Source of the DNA: Rhodospirillales bacterium
GTDB taxonomy: Bacteria > Pseudomonadota > Alphaproteobacteria > Acetobacterales > Acetobacteraceae
Assembly: GCA_028866335.1 (NCBI GenBank)
Contig: JAGWIL010000013.1
Coordinates: 1-18,989 of the forward strand
DNA length: 18,989 nt
Direction of reading: 5' to 3'
In this document: positions 1-6,263 of the stretch, in pieces
How positions within the stretch are numbered: the stretch's first letter is position 1
Layout of the letters: every line of letters begins with the position of its first letter
Notes under the pieces: generated by a model
Databases searched by the model: none
The model's input: the letters and a program-made list of their open reading frames with translations, nothing else
Told to the model about the DNA's origin: nothing
Made by a program: the position numbers and the translations under genes

Positions 1-138
1 GCAGTTGGGTACGGCACTCCGACAGGGAATGTCAAGACGGCTAACTTTCCTGGGGCAACGGCGACCCTGCTGCAAACAGCAGAACAGCTTGCTCAGCTCA
101 TTCTGGACCTGAAAGCATACGGATTGCTCGGAGCCTAA
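1..138 (+). CDS. C-terminal end of an unrecognised phage protein (partial)
   Basis: The frame is open from base 1 to a TAA at 136-138 and gives the last 45 residues of a protein that starts before the window. It begins AVGYGTPTGNVKTANFPG and ends in an alanine/leucine-rich helix-like stretch closing with LKAYGLLGA. Short tails of this look occur at the ends of small phage structural or fibre-associated proteins, but I cannot name the family. The next gene starts 2 bases after the stop, and its Shine-Dalgarno-like GGAG (130-133) lies inside this reading frame, so the two genes are probably in one operon. The reading frame is well supported; the function is not. Confidence 0.6.
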   Translation, partial: AVGYGTPTGNVKTANFPGATATLLQTAEQLAQLILDLKAYGLLGA

Positions 139-140
139 TC

Positions 141-365
141 ATGAAATTCGACCTCACCCAGCCCGAAGCCGACCTGATGATCGAAGCCATCGGCAACCTG
201 CCGCTGCACCGCGCGAACGCGCTGTTCCGGAAGATCGAAGCGCAGTACGTCGAGCAGCAGCAGCGCGCGCAGGGCGACATGGTCGAGGCGCTGGCGCTGC
301 TGGATGAGAAGCGCAAGCCGGTCGAGGAAGTGACACCGAAGGGCAAGAAGCGGAGTGCCGAGTAA
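141..365 (+). CDS. Small hypothetical phage protein, 74 aa
   Basis: A GGAG at 130-133 stands 7 bases before the ATG, which supports this start. The product begins MKFDLTQPEADLMIEAIGNL, is mostly helix-forming, and ends in a basic, charged tail (KGKKRSAE). The middle is rich in Gln, Glu and Ala and could form one long amphipathic helix. There is no signal peptide, membrane segment or cysteine pair. It sits 2 bases after the preceding gene and 3 bases before the next, in the same direction, just before the terminase. Small helical proteins recur at this place in phage late operons, but I recognise no named family and assign no function. Confidence 0.7.
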   Translation: MKFDLTQPEADLMIEAIGNLPLHRANALFRKIEAQYVEQQQRAQGDMVEALALLDEKRKPVEEVTPKGKKRSAE

Positions 366-368
366 GCC

Positions 369-1061
369 ATGAGCGGCTTCGGCCCGATCGGGTTCGCTGC
401 ATTCGGCGTCATTGCCGTATCTGCGTCCGCGCTCGCCCTGACCGGCTCCGGCTCCGGCATCGGCTCAGGCTCTGGCGCTCTCACGCTGGCCGTCGCCCTC
501 GCCGGCTCCGGCTCTGGCATTGGCTCCGGCTCCGGCACGCTCACGCAGGCCGTGGCGCTGTCTGGCAGCGGCTCTGGCGTCGGTTCGGGCTCGGGTGCGC
601 TGCGGTCTGCGCTGGCGCTGGTGGGGGTGGGGAGCGGAACGGGGTATGGGTCTGGGATTCTCGGCACGCTGATCCAGGGCAACGCGACTGTCGTGCATGT
701 GACACCGCGCTTCGGTCTGATGTCGGCGCTGATCCAGTACATCGAGATGCTGCCCGGCGAAACACTACTGGTTGACGTGGACATGACGTCCATCTGCTCT
801 CCGGGCGAGACGATCACCTCCGCGAGCATGTCGGGCGGATCGCTGACCTTCGGGCCGCCGGCGATCAGTGTCTCGGCGCAGACCTACCCGGACGGCAACA
901 CGTCGGGCGCCGGACAGGTGGTCCAGGCGACGATTTCCGGCGCGACCTTGCCCGCCGGCCGGACGCAGTTTGACGTGGTGGTGACGCCGACGGTGCGAAC
1001 CAGCTTTGGCGAGACGCTCGAAGGCGCATTCATCGTGCGCGTGCTCAATAGCGCGTTCTGA
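369..1061 (+). CDS. Gly-Ser repeat protein with a fibre-tail-adaptor-like C-terminal domain, 230 aa
   Basis: The protein has two parts. Residues 1-25 are Gly/Ala-rich and hydrophobic, and residues 26-100 hold three good copies and one decayed copy of a 20-residue repeat: GSGSG, I/V, GSGSG, then a hydrophobic stretch like ALTLAVALA. Residues from about 105 to 230 look like a beta-sandwich with alternating hydrophobic residues and a closing segment (FGETLEGAFIVRVLNS). This resembles, by eye, the small proteins annotated as phage fibre-tail adaptors, which carry a similar 'TxxGRTxExxFxVxV' ending. The adaptor reading is an inference from this pattern. The repeat part may be an extended or polyglycine-like stalk. 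The gene begins 3 bases after its neighbour and ends 2 bases before the terminase. It lies well away from the tail genes, which is unusual for a fibre part. Confidence 0.6.
   Translation: MSGFGPIGFAAFGVIAVSASALALTGSGSGIGSGSGALTLAVALAGSGSGIGSGSGTLTQAVALSGSGSGVGSGSGALRSALALVGVGSGTGYGSGILGTLIQGNATVVHVTPRFGLMSALIQYIEMLPGETLLVDVDMTSICSPGETITSASMSGGSLTFGPPAISVSAQTYPDGNTSGAGQVVQATISGATLPAGRTQFDVVVTPTVRTSFGETLEGAFIVRVLNSAF
444..668 (+). repeat. Tandem 60-bp (20-aa) Gly-Ser coding repeats
   Basis: Three in-frame 60-base units lie at 444-503, 504-563 and 564-623, followed by a decayed fourth copy to about 668. Each encodes GSGSG-x-GSGSG plus nine mostly hydrophobic residues. The units differ at many synonymous positions (ggctcc, ggctct, ggcagc, ggttcg for the same Gly-Ser pair) while the peptide stays almost the same. 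That suggests the peptide has been kept by selection and the copies are not a very recent duplication. Confidence 0.85.
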
Positions 1062-1063
1062 CC

Positions 1064-2332
1064 GTGGAGGTCGACGCCCAGTTCTATGAACCGTTCGACA
1101 TCCTGTGGCAGCCGGCGCGCTACAAGGTGCTCTACGGCGGCCGGGGGTCAGGCAAGTCATGGCAGGTCGCCCGGGCGCTGGTCATCATCACGGCGCGGCA
1201 GTATGAGCGGGTGCTGTGCACTCGAGAATTGCAGAACAGCATTTCCGATTCGGTCCACAAGCTGCTTACGGACCAGATCGAGATCCTTGGGTTGGCGCGC
1301 CAGTTCAAGATCACCAACACCTACATCGAGTGCCCGCGAACGGGTGCCGTGTTCATCTACAAGGGCCTGCGCAACAACACGCAGGAGATCAAATCTACCG
1401 AAGGCATCACGAAGTGCTGGGTGGAAGAAGCCCAGACGGTCTCCAAGGAATCCTGGCAGGTCCTGATTCCGACCATCCGGAATGCCGGGTCTGAGATCTG
1501 GGTGACCTTCAACCCAGGCGAGGAAACGGACCCGACCTATCAGCGGTTCGTGGTTCAACCTCCGCCGGGAACGCTGGTCCGCAAAGCCAATTTCTCCGAG
1601 AACCCCTGGTTCCCGAAGGAGTTGCAGGACGAAGAGCAGTACCTGCTGTCGATTGATCCCGAGGCGCACGCGCATGTGTGGCTTGGGGAGACGATCAGCA
1701 TCACCGATGCCCAGATCTTCGGGCGCCGGGTCTCGGTGGATCGTTTCGAGGCTCCGACCGAAGGCGTGAGGTTCCACTACGGTGTGGACTGGGGCTTCGC
1801 CAACGATCCGACGGCCATCGTGCGGTGCTGGGTGCGCGGCGATGAACTGATGGTGGACTACGAGGCGTTCGGGCATCACGTCGAACTGGACGACTTGTGG
1901 AAACTCTTTGCGGGCAACGTCCGCATGACGGACGAGCAGGCTCCGCGCTGGTCGAGCGCCGACGCTGACAAGTACCCGGGCATTCCTGGTATCCGTGACT
2001 GGCCACTGAAGGCCGACAACGCCAGGCCTGAGACGATCAGCTACATGGCGCGCCAGGGCTTCAACATCACGGCCGCCGACAAGTGGCCGGGGTCTGTCGA
2101 GGACGGCATCACGCACCTCAAGGGATTCCGCCGCATCGTGATCCACGAGCGCTGCAAGCATCTGCGCGAAGAGGCGAGACTGTACCGCTACAAGCTCGAC
2201 CCGAAGACCCAGGAGATCCTGCCGGTCATCGTCGACAAGCACAACCACGGCTGGGACGCGCTGCGATATGCGCTCGACGGCTACATCCAGCGCCGCGGCG
2301 CGAACGCGGTATGGGAGCAATTGGCGCGATGA
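1064..2332 (+). CDS. terL: Terminase large subunit (PBSX/T4-type), 422 aa
   Basis: This is the ATP-driven motor and nuclease that cuts concatemeric phage DNA and packs it through the portal. The N-terminal ATPase has Walker A GGRGSGKS at residues 25-32, Walker B CWVEEA at 118-123 and a VTFNP coupling-type motif at 147-151. The C-terminal RNase H-like nuclease starts at GVDWGF (240-245, Asp242), and a late acidic residue of the usual set is Asp398 in the segment HNHGWDALRY. The start is GTG at 1064. It is the codon needed to include the residues before Walker A, and it lies 2 bases after the previous stop. The length is normal for the family. The last four bases overlap the portal start (ATGA). 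No small terminase gene is evident in the window; it may lie upstream. Confidence 0.96.
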   Translation: MEVDAQFYEPFDILWQPARYKVLYGGRGSGKSWQVARALVIITARQYERVLCTRELQNSISDSVHKLLTDQIEILGLARQFKITNTYIECPRTGAVFIYKGLRNNTQEIKSTEGITKCWVEEAQTVSKESWQVLIPTIRNAGSEIWVTFNPGEETDPTYQRFVVQPPPGTLVRKANFSENPWFPKELQDEEQYLLSIDPEAHAHVWLGETISITDAQIFGRRVSVDRFEAPTEGVRFHYGVDWGFANDPTAIVRCWVRGDELMVDYEAFGHHVELDDLWKLFAGNVRMTDEQAPRWSSADADKYPGIPGIRDWPLKADNARPETISYMARQGFNITAADKWPGSVEDGITHLKGFRRIVIHERCKHLREEARLYRYKLDPKTQEILPVIVDKHNHGWDALRYALDGYIQRRGANAVWEQLAR

Positions 2333-3726
2333 GCATCCTGAGCAAGGTTGGCGATTCCTTCGTGAACTTCGCCAGCAAGCTGGGCTATGGCGCCGGCAAC
2401 ATCACCCAAGGCGCCGGCTACCAGTTCGACTACGTCAGCCGAAACCGTCTTCTGATCGAGGCGGCATACCGGTCCTCATGGGTGATCGGGCAGGCCATCG
2501 ACGTGGTTGCGGAAGACATGACCGCCGAGGGCATCGAGATCACATCGACGCTCACGCCGGAGCAACTGGACCAGATCAACACCAACGCCCGAGATCTCCA
2601 GATCTGGGATCGGCTGTGCGACACCGTGAAGTGGGCGCGCCTGTATGGCGGGTGCGTGGCCTTCCTGATGATCGACGGGCAGAACCCATCGACACCCCTT
2701 CGGCCTGAGTCGATCCGTCCGGGAGCATTCCGCGGGATCCTGCCGCTGGACCGCTGGATGCTGACGCCGCCCGACCTGACGGAACTGGTTGGAGACATGG
2801 GGCCCGCCTTCGGGCAGCCGGCCTGGTACAACGTCATCGGTCACACCCAGGGCGGGATTCCTCCCATGCGGATCCACCACACCCGGGCGATCCGTATCGA
2901 CGGGGTCGACCTGCCGTACTTCCAGCGGTTCTCTGAAAACGGCTGGGGGCAATCGGTCGTGGAGCGCATCTGGGATCGTCTGATCGCCTTCGACAGTACG
3001 ACTGCCGGCGCCGCGCAGTTGGTCTACAAGGCGCATCTGCGCACGATCAAGATCCAAGGCCTGCGCAACGTGATCGCCAACGGCGGGGCTGCGCTGACAG
3101 GCCTGCTGAAGAATATCGACATGATCCGCCTCTACCAGTCCAACGAGGGCATGACCCTGCTGGACGGCGAGGACGAATTTGAGGCGCACCAGTACAGCTT
3201 CTCCGGTCTCGCGGAGATGATGGACAAGTTCAGCGAGCAGATCGCCGGGGCAACCCAGATCCCGCTGATCCGACTGCTCGGCCAGTCGCCCAAGGGCTTC
3301 TCGACCGGCGACACGGACGTGCGGAACTACTACGACCGCATCAAGCAGGATCAGGAACGGCGTCTTCGGACCGGGGTGCATCGGATCTACGAACTGCTGG
3401 CCTACTCGCTGGGGATTCCGCTGCCGCAGGACTGGGCGTTCAACTTCCGCCCGCTGTGGAAGATGAGCGACACCGAACGCGGAGCCCTGGCGCAGGCGAT
3501 CACCACCGCCGTGCAGGGCGCCGAGGAATCGGGGCTCGTGTCGCGCGCGGTCGCGCTGAAAGAGCTTCGCCAGCAATCCCACCTGACGGGCCTGTGGTCG
3601 AACATCACCGACGAGGACATCGCCGACGCCGAGCTGGAGCCGCCGCCGTCCGAGATGGTCTTGCAGGCGCACGAGATGGGGCAGGCCGCACTCGAGGATG
3701 GCAACAGTGGCGACGACGCCGAGTAG
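2329..3726 (+). CDS. Portal protein (DUF1073 / Phage_portal_3 family), 465 aa
   Basis: The portal forms the dodecameric ring at one capsid vertex through which DNA enters and leaves and to which the neck attaches. The N-terminal segment from about residue 37 (SRNRLLIEAAYRSSWVIGQA, then a VVAEDMTAEG stretch) is characteristic of the DUF1073 portal family. So are the segment near residue 100 (KWARLYGGCVAFLMIDG) and the region near 307-345 (GATQIPLIRLLGQSPKG, STGDTDVRNYYD). The frame stays open upstream, but the ATG at 2329 overlaps the terminase stop as ATGA, and the conserved family sequence starts just after it. Databases sometimes label this family 'anti-CBASS Acb1-like' because some relatives carry a fused Acb1 domain. 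This protein ends at 465 residues and shows no such extra domain. Confidence 0.93.
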   Translation: MSILSKVGDSFVNFASKLGYGAGNITQGAGYQFDYVSRNRLLIEAAYRSSWVIGQAIDVVAEDMTAEGIEITSTLTPEQLDQINTNARDLQIWDRLCDTVKWARLYGGCVAFLMIDGQNPSTPLRPESIRPGAFRGILPLDRWMLTPPDLTELVGDMGPAFGQPAWYNVIGHTQGGIPPMRIHHTRAIRIDGVDLPYFQRFSENGWGQSVVERIWDRLIAFDSTTAGAAQLVYKAHLRTIKIQGLRNVIANGGAALTGLLKNIDMIRLYQSNEGMTLLDGEDEFEAHQYSFSGLAEMMDKFSEQIAGATQIPLIRLLGQSPKGFSTGDTDVRNYYDRIKQDQERRLRTGVHRIYELLAYSLGIPLPQDWAFNFRPLWKMSDTERGALAQAITTAVQGAEESGLVSRAVALKELRQQSHLTGLWSNITDEDIADAELEPPPSEMVLQAHEMGQAALEDGNSGDDAE

Positions 3727-4441
3727 GTATCGGCCGCCGCGCCTGAACGGCCCGGAACGAGACTTCGCGCGCGCGCTGCGCCAGGTGGCGAAGCACGTCG
3801 GAGCCCTGGTCCAGGCCTTTGAGCCCGGCCGGCAGGAAGACCTGCCGACCCTGACGGACATGCTGCGCCGCTACTCGGACGCCTTGCAGGATTGGGCGGT
3901 CCGGACGGCTGGCCGGATGCTCTCCACCGTCGACAAGCGGGACCAGTCGACCTGGGCTGAGCATTCGCGCGAGATGGCGCTGTCGATGCGCGAAGAGATC
4001 CGCAACGCGCCGACGGGGAAAGTGTTGCAGCGACTGCTGTCCGAGCAGGTCACGCTGATCAAGTCGCTACCCATCGAGGCGGCGGAACGTGTGCACCGCC
4101 TGACATTGCAGGGCCTGGAGGATGGAACCCGGGCGAAAGAGATCGCGCGCGAGATCGGCCGCACCGGGGAGGTGACGGCGAACCGGGCGATGTTGATCGC
4201 CAGGACTGAGGTCGCCCGGACGGCCAGCCTGCTGACTGAGGCGCGCGCGGAAGCGGTGGGCAGCGTCGGGTATGTGTGGCGCACCTCGCGCGATTCTGAT
4301 GTGCGTCAGTCGCACAGGGAAATGGAAGGGAAGTTCGTGCGGTGGGACAAGCCGCCCGCGCTATCGGATGGGACCGTGACCCATGCCGGCCGGATCTACA
4401 ACTGCCGTTGCTACCCGGAGCCAGTACTACCAGACCTATGA
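3698..4441 (+). CDS. Mu gpF-like / SPP1 gp7-like head morphogenesis protein, 247 aa
   Basis: This is a minor head protein that usually associates with the portal and helps capsid assembly or DNA ejection. The first two thirds are helical and charged. The recognisable domain is C-terminal, from about residue 168: ARTEVARTASLLTEAR, then a segment with WRTSRD, SHREMEGKFV (His near 205) and a final HAGRIYNCRCYPEPVLP. That order, ending in an H...NCRCYP motif, is typical of the family. The gene overlaps the portal by 29 bases. The start is uncertain: the ATG at 3698 follows GAGG almost directly, while a GTG at 3707 in the same frame lies 9 bases after that GAGG, a better spacing. The two starts differ by three residues. 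The stop overlaps the next start as ATGA. Confidence 0.88.
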   Translation: MATVATTPSRYRPPRLNGPERDFARALRQVAKHVGALVQAFEPGRQEDLPTLTDMLRRYSDALQDWAVRTAGRMLSTVDKRDQSTWAEHSREMALSMREEIRNAPTGKVLQRLLSEQVTLIKSLPIEAAERVHRLTLQGLEDGTRAKEIAREIGRTGEVTANRAMLIARTEVARTASLLTEARAEAVGSVGYVWRTSRDSDVRQSHREMEGKFVRWDKPPALSDGTVTHAGRIYNCRCYPEPVLPDL

Positions 4442-5709
4442 AGAGCCGCTTCTACACACCGCAGGCACTGGGTGCCAAGCGCACGATGACGCCCGAGGGC
4501 TACCTCGTGTGCCATGACGTGCCCATCGCGCGCACCGGGATGATGCTGTACGCCGCCGGCGAAGTTCCGGTCGAGGGTGACAACGTGGGCGAGGTCCGCA
4601 TCGAGCGCGTGGCCGACGAGGTCTTTCGCGCCGAGACCATGGCGAGCTTCGAGGGCAAGCCCGTCACCATCGAACACCCGCCCGAATTCGTGAACCCGCA
4701 GAACTTCCATACCTACGCCCGTGGCGTGGTGCAGAACGTTCGCCGAGGTTCGGGCGTGGAGGACGACTACCTGTTTGCCGATCTGGTGATCCATTCACAG
4801 GAGGCAATCGACGCAGTGAATTCAGGCACGCGGGAGGTCTCTTGTGGATATGAGGCCGACTACGAGCAAACGGAACCCGGCCGCGGGGTGCAGCGGAACA
4901 TCATCGGGAACCATGTCGCCCTGGTCGAGCGCGGCCGGTGCGGTCCCCGCTGTGCAATCGGAGATCAGCAGACCATGACCCCCAAGCAGAAGAAGTCCAT
5001 CCTGGATCGCGTCACCGCGATCTTCAACGACGACGCCCAGGAGGCGGAGAACGTCGGGCAGCGCAACAAGGAAGCCCAGGAGAAGACGGAGCAATCCGAA
5101 GCCGTCAAGGATGCCGTGCGCGACGCCATGAAGCCCGTGGTGGACGCCCTGGCCGGCATCAACACCAGCCTGGCGTCGATCCAGAAGTACATCGACTCGA
5201 TGGAGTCGGGTTCCACCTCGACCGAGACCGGCCCCGACAACGGCTCGGAAGAGAACACCGAGGACACCGTCATCGCCGCCGAGGAAGCCGCCAAGCTCGA
5301 TCAGGCCGGCGCGCAGTTCTTTACCGGCGACGCGATCGCCGAGGTCACCCGGGCCCTGGCCATCATCGCGCCCGACATGAAAGTCCCCACCTTCGATTCG
5401 GCCGCCACCGCCAAGACCATCGACGCTGCCATGTGCGCCTGCCAGCGCAAGGCACTGGAGCATTCCCGGGTCCATGACTGGAACACCCCGGGCGTCAAGG
5501 AATTGATCGCCGGCATCAAGGTTGCCGACCTGTCGCCCGCCAAGCTCCACACCCTGTTCATGCGCGTGACCGACCGCATCGCCGCCGCCAACAACAAGCG
5601 GGTATCCGATGCCGTCCTCAGCACGCGCGCGATCGACGCCGCCCGCGAGGTGGCGAACACGGTCGAAGCCATCAACGAAGCCAATCGCAAGCACTGGAAG
5701 CGTTCCTAA
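4438..5709 (+). CDS. DUF2213 protein: predicted prohead protease fused to scaffold, 423 aa
   Basis: Residues about 20-175 match the DUF2213 type: YLVCHDVPIARTGMMLYAAG, then SFEGKPVTIEHPPEFVNP, REVSCGYEADY and GNHVALVERGR. His80, Ser135 and His159 fall where phage prohead proteases carry a His-Ser-His type set; this catalytic reading is inference. Residues 180-423 are rich in Ala, Glu, Lys and Gln and strongly helical, as expected for a capsid scaffold that is cleaved or expelled during maturation. The place between the portal/gpF genes and the cement and capsid genes fits. The frame is open further upstream, but the ATG at 4438 overlaps the previous stop (ATGA) and family similarity starts there. 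An internal ATG at codon 180 may make a separate scaffold (see the nested entry). Confidence 0.87.
   Translation: MKSRFYTPQALGAKRTMTPEGYLVCHDVPIARTGMMLYAAGEVPVEGDNVGEVRIERVADEVFRAETMASFEGKPVTIEHPPEFVNPQNFHTYARGVVQNVRRGSGVEDDYLFADLVIHSQEAIDAVNSGTREVSCGYEADYEQTEPGRGVQRNIIGNHVALVERGRCGPRCAIGDQQTMTPKQKKSILDRVTAIFNDDAQEAENVGQRNKEAQEKTEQSEAVKDAVRDAMKPVVDALAGINTSLASIQKYIDSMESGSTSTETGPDNGSEENTEDTVIAAEEAAKLDQAGAQFFTGDAIAEVTRALAIIAPDMKVPTFDSAATAKTIDAAMCACQRKALEHSRVHDWNTPGVKELIAGIKVADLSPAKLHTLFMRVTDRIAAANNKRVSDAVLSTRAIDAAREVANTVEAINEANRKHWKRS
4975..5709 (+). other. Possible nested scaffold reading frame inside the protease gene (internal ATG)
   Basis: An in-frame ATG at 4975 (codon 180 of the protease gene) begins MTPKQKKSILDRVTAIFNDD exactly where the protease-like domain ends and the helical part begins. 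GGAG lies at 4960-4963, 11 bases upstream, which is a slightly long but usable spacing. Initiation here would give a 244-residue free scaffold. Known precedents are lambda C/Nu3 and other phages in which the scaffold is made from an internal start of the protease gene. Whether this start is used cannot be seen from sequence alone. Confidence 0.4.
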
Positions 5710-5736
5710 TCCCCCGACGCACGACGTCACCACCTG

Positions 5737-5742
5737 AAGGAG
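5737..5742 (+). promoter_or_regulatory. Strong Shine-Dalgarno site for the cement protein
   Basis: AAGGAG stands 7 bases before the ATG at 5750. Most genes here rely on overlap coupling, so a free-standing strong site after a 40-base gap suggests high, independent translation. That fits a decoration protein needed in hundreds of copies per virion. Confidence 0.75.
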
Positions 5743-5749
5743 TATCACA

Positions 5750-6247
5750 ATGGCCGCATTTCTGACCCGCATGCCGTCGGGGATTCCGGGCGATCTGACC
5801 CGTCAATCCGCCGCGACGGTGGAACCCCAACCCCTCGCCAGCGCGACCCCGTTCGCCACCTATGGCGCGTTCGGCTACATGACCGCCGCCGGCGCGTTCG
5901 CGCCCATCATCACCACCACGACCGTTGGGCAGGTCTATGGCCTGCTGGTCCGTCCGTTCCCGACCACCGGCATCAATGCCAGCGACCCGCTGGGCACCTC
6001 CGTGCCGCCCACCACCGGCATCGCCAACGTGCTGCGCCGCGGCTACATCAACGTGACGCTGGCCGGTGGCACCGCCTACGCGGGCCTCCAAGTCTACGTC
6101 CGTACCGTGGTTGGCACTTCCGGTCACGCCATCGGCGCGATCGAAGCGGCTCCGTCCGACACGGCCAACTGTCTGGCCATCAGCAACTGCTTCTTCACGG
6201 GCCCGGCTGACGCGTCTGGGAATGTGGAGATTGGATATAATATCTAG
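5750..6247 (+). CDS. Head cement / decoration protein (structural cement gp24-like), 165 aa
   Basis: This is a predicted capsid-stabilising protein that binds the outside of the shell. The sequence opens MAAFLTRMPSGIPGDLTRQS and continues with ATVEPQPL, TPFATYGAFGYM, VYGLLVRPFPTT, a central GYINVTLAGGTAY and a closing GNVEIGYNI. The order 'GIPG..TR....TVEPQ', 'YG..VRPFPT' and a final 'G.VEI..N' is that of phage structural cement proteins, so both ends look complete. It has no signal peptide or membrane helix. It follows the protease/scaffold gene after 40 bases. In related gene orders the capsid gene comes next, but here a minus-strand endonuclease gene is interposed. Confidence 0.82.
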   Translation: MAAFLTRMPSGIPGDLTRQSAATVEPQPLASATPFATYGAFGYMTAAGAFAPIITTTTVGQVYGLLVRPFPTTGINASDPLGTSVPPTTGIANVLRRGYINVTLAGGTAYAGLQVYVRTVVGTSGHAIGAIEAAPSDTANCLAISNCFFTGPADASGNVEIGYNI

Positions 6248-6260
6248 GTCTTTGATCTAG
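6244..6260 (+). other. AT-rich stem-loop over the cement gene stop codon
   Basis: CTAGGTC, a TTT loop and GATCTAG can pair into a 7-bp stem with one G-U pair. It covers the TAG stop at 6245-6247. There is no T-run after it, so it is not a typical terminator. It may be a weak processing or decay barrier, part of the endonuclease insertion edge, or chance. Confidence 0.3.
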
Positions 6261-6263
6261 CTA

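Noticed and set aside
369..700. CRISPR-like or non-coding tandem repeat at the Gly-Ser region
   Set aside because: The repeats are contiguous, in frame and without spacers, so they are a coding repeat.
2083..2328. Upstream extension of the portal reading frame
   Set aside because: The added 82 residues are an Arg/His/Pro-rich shadow of the terminase end; the ATGA overlap start at 2329 fits the family N-terminus.
2329..3726. Portal as an anti-CBASS (Acb1) protein
   Set aside because: The family name is shared with Acb1 fusions, but this protein is a normal-length portal and shows no extra C-terminal phosphodiesterase-like domain with paired HxT/HxS motifs.
1157..3861. Long minus-strand open frames opposite terminase and portal (1157-2320 and 2476-3861)
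   Set aside because: Both run opposite confident genes, have no family-like sequence, and have the Arg/Val/Leu-rich look of antisense frames.
4342..4437. Upstream extension of the DUF2213 reading frame
   Set aside because: The added residues overlap the conserved end of the gpF-like gene in another frame; the ATGA start at 4438 is better.
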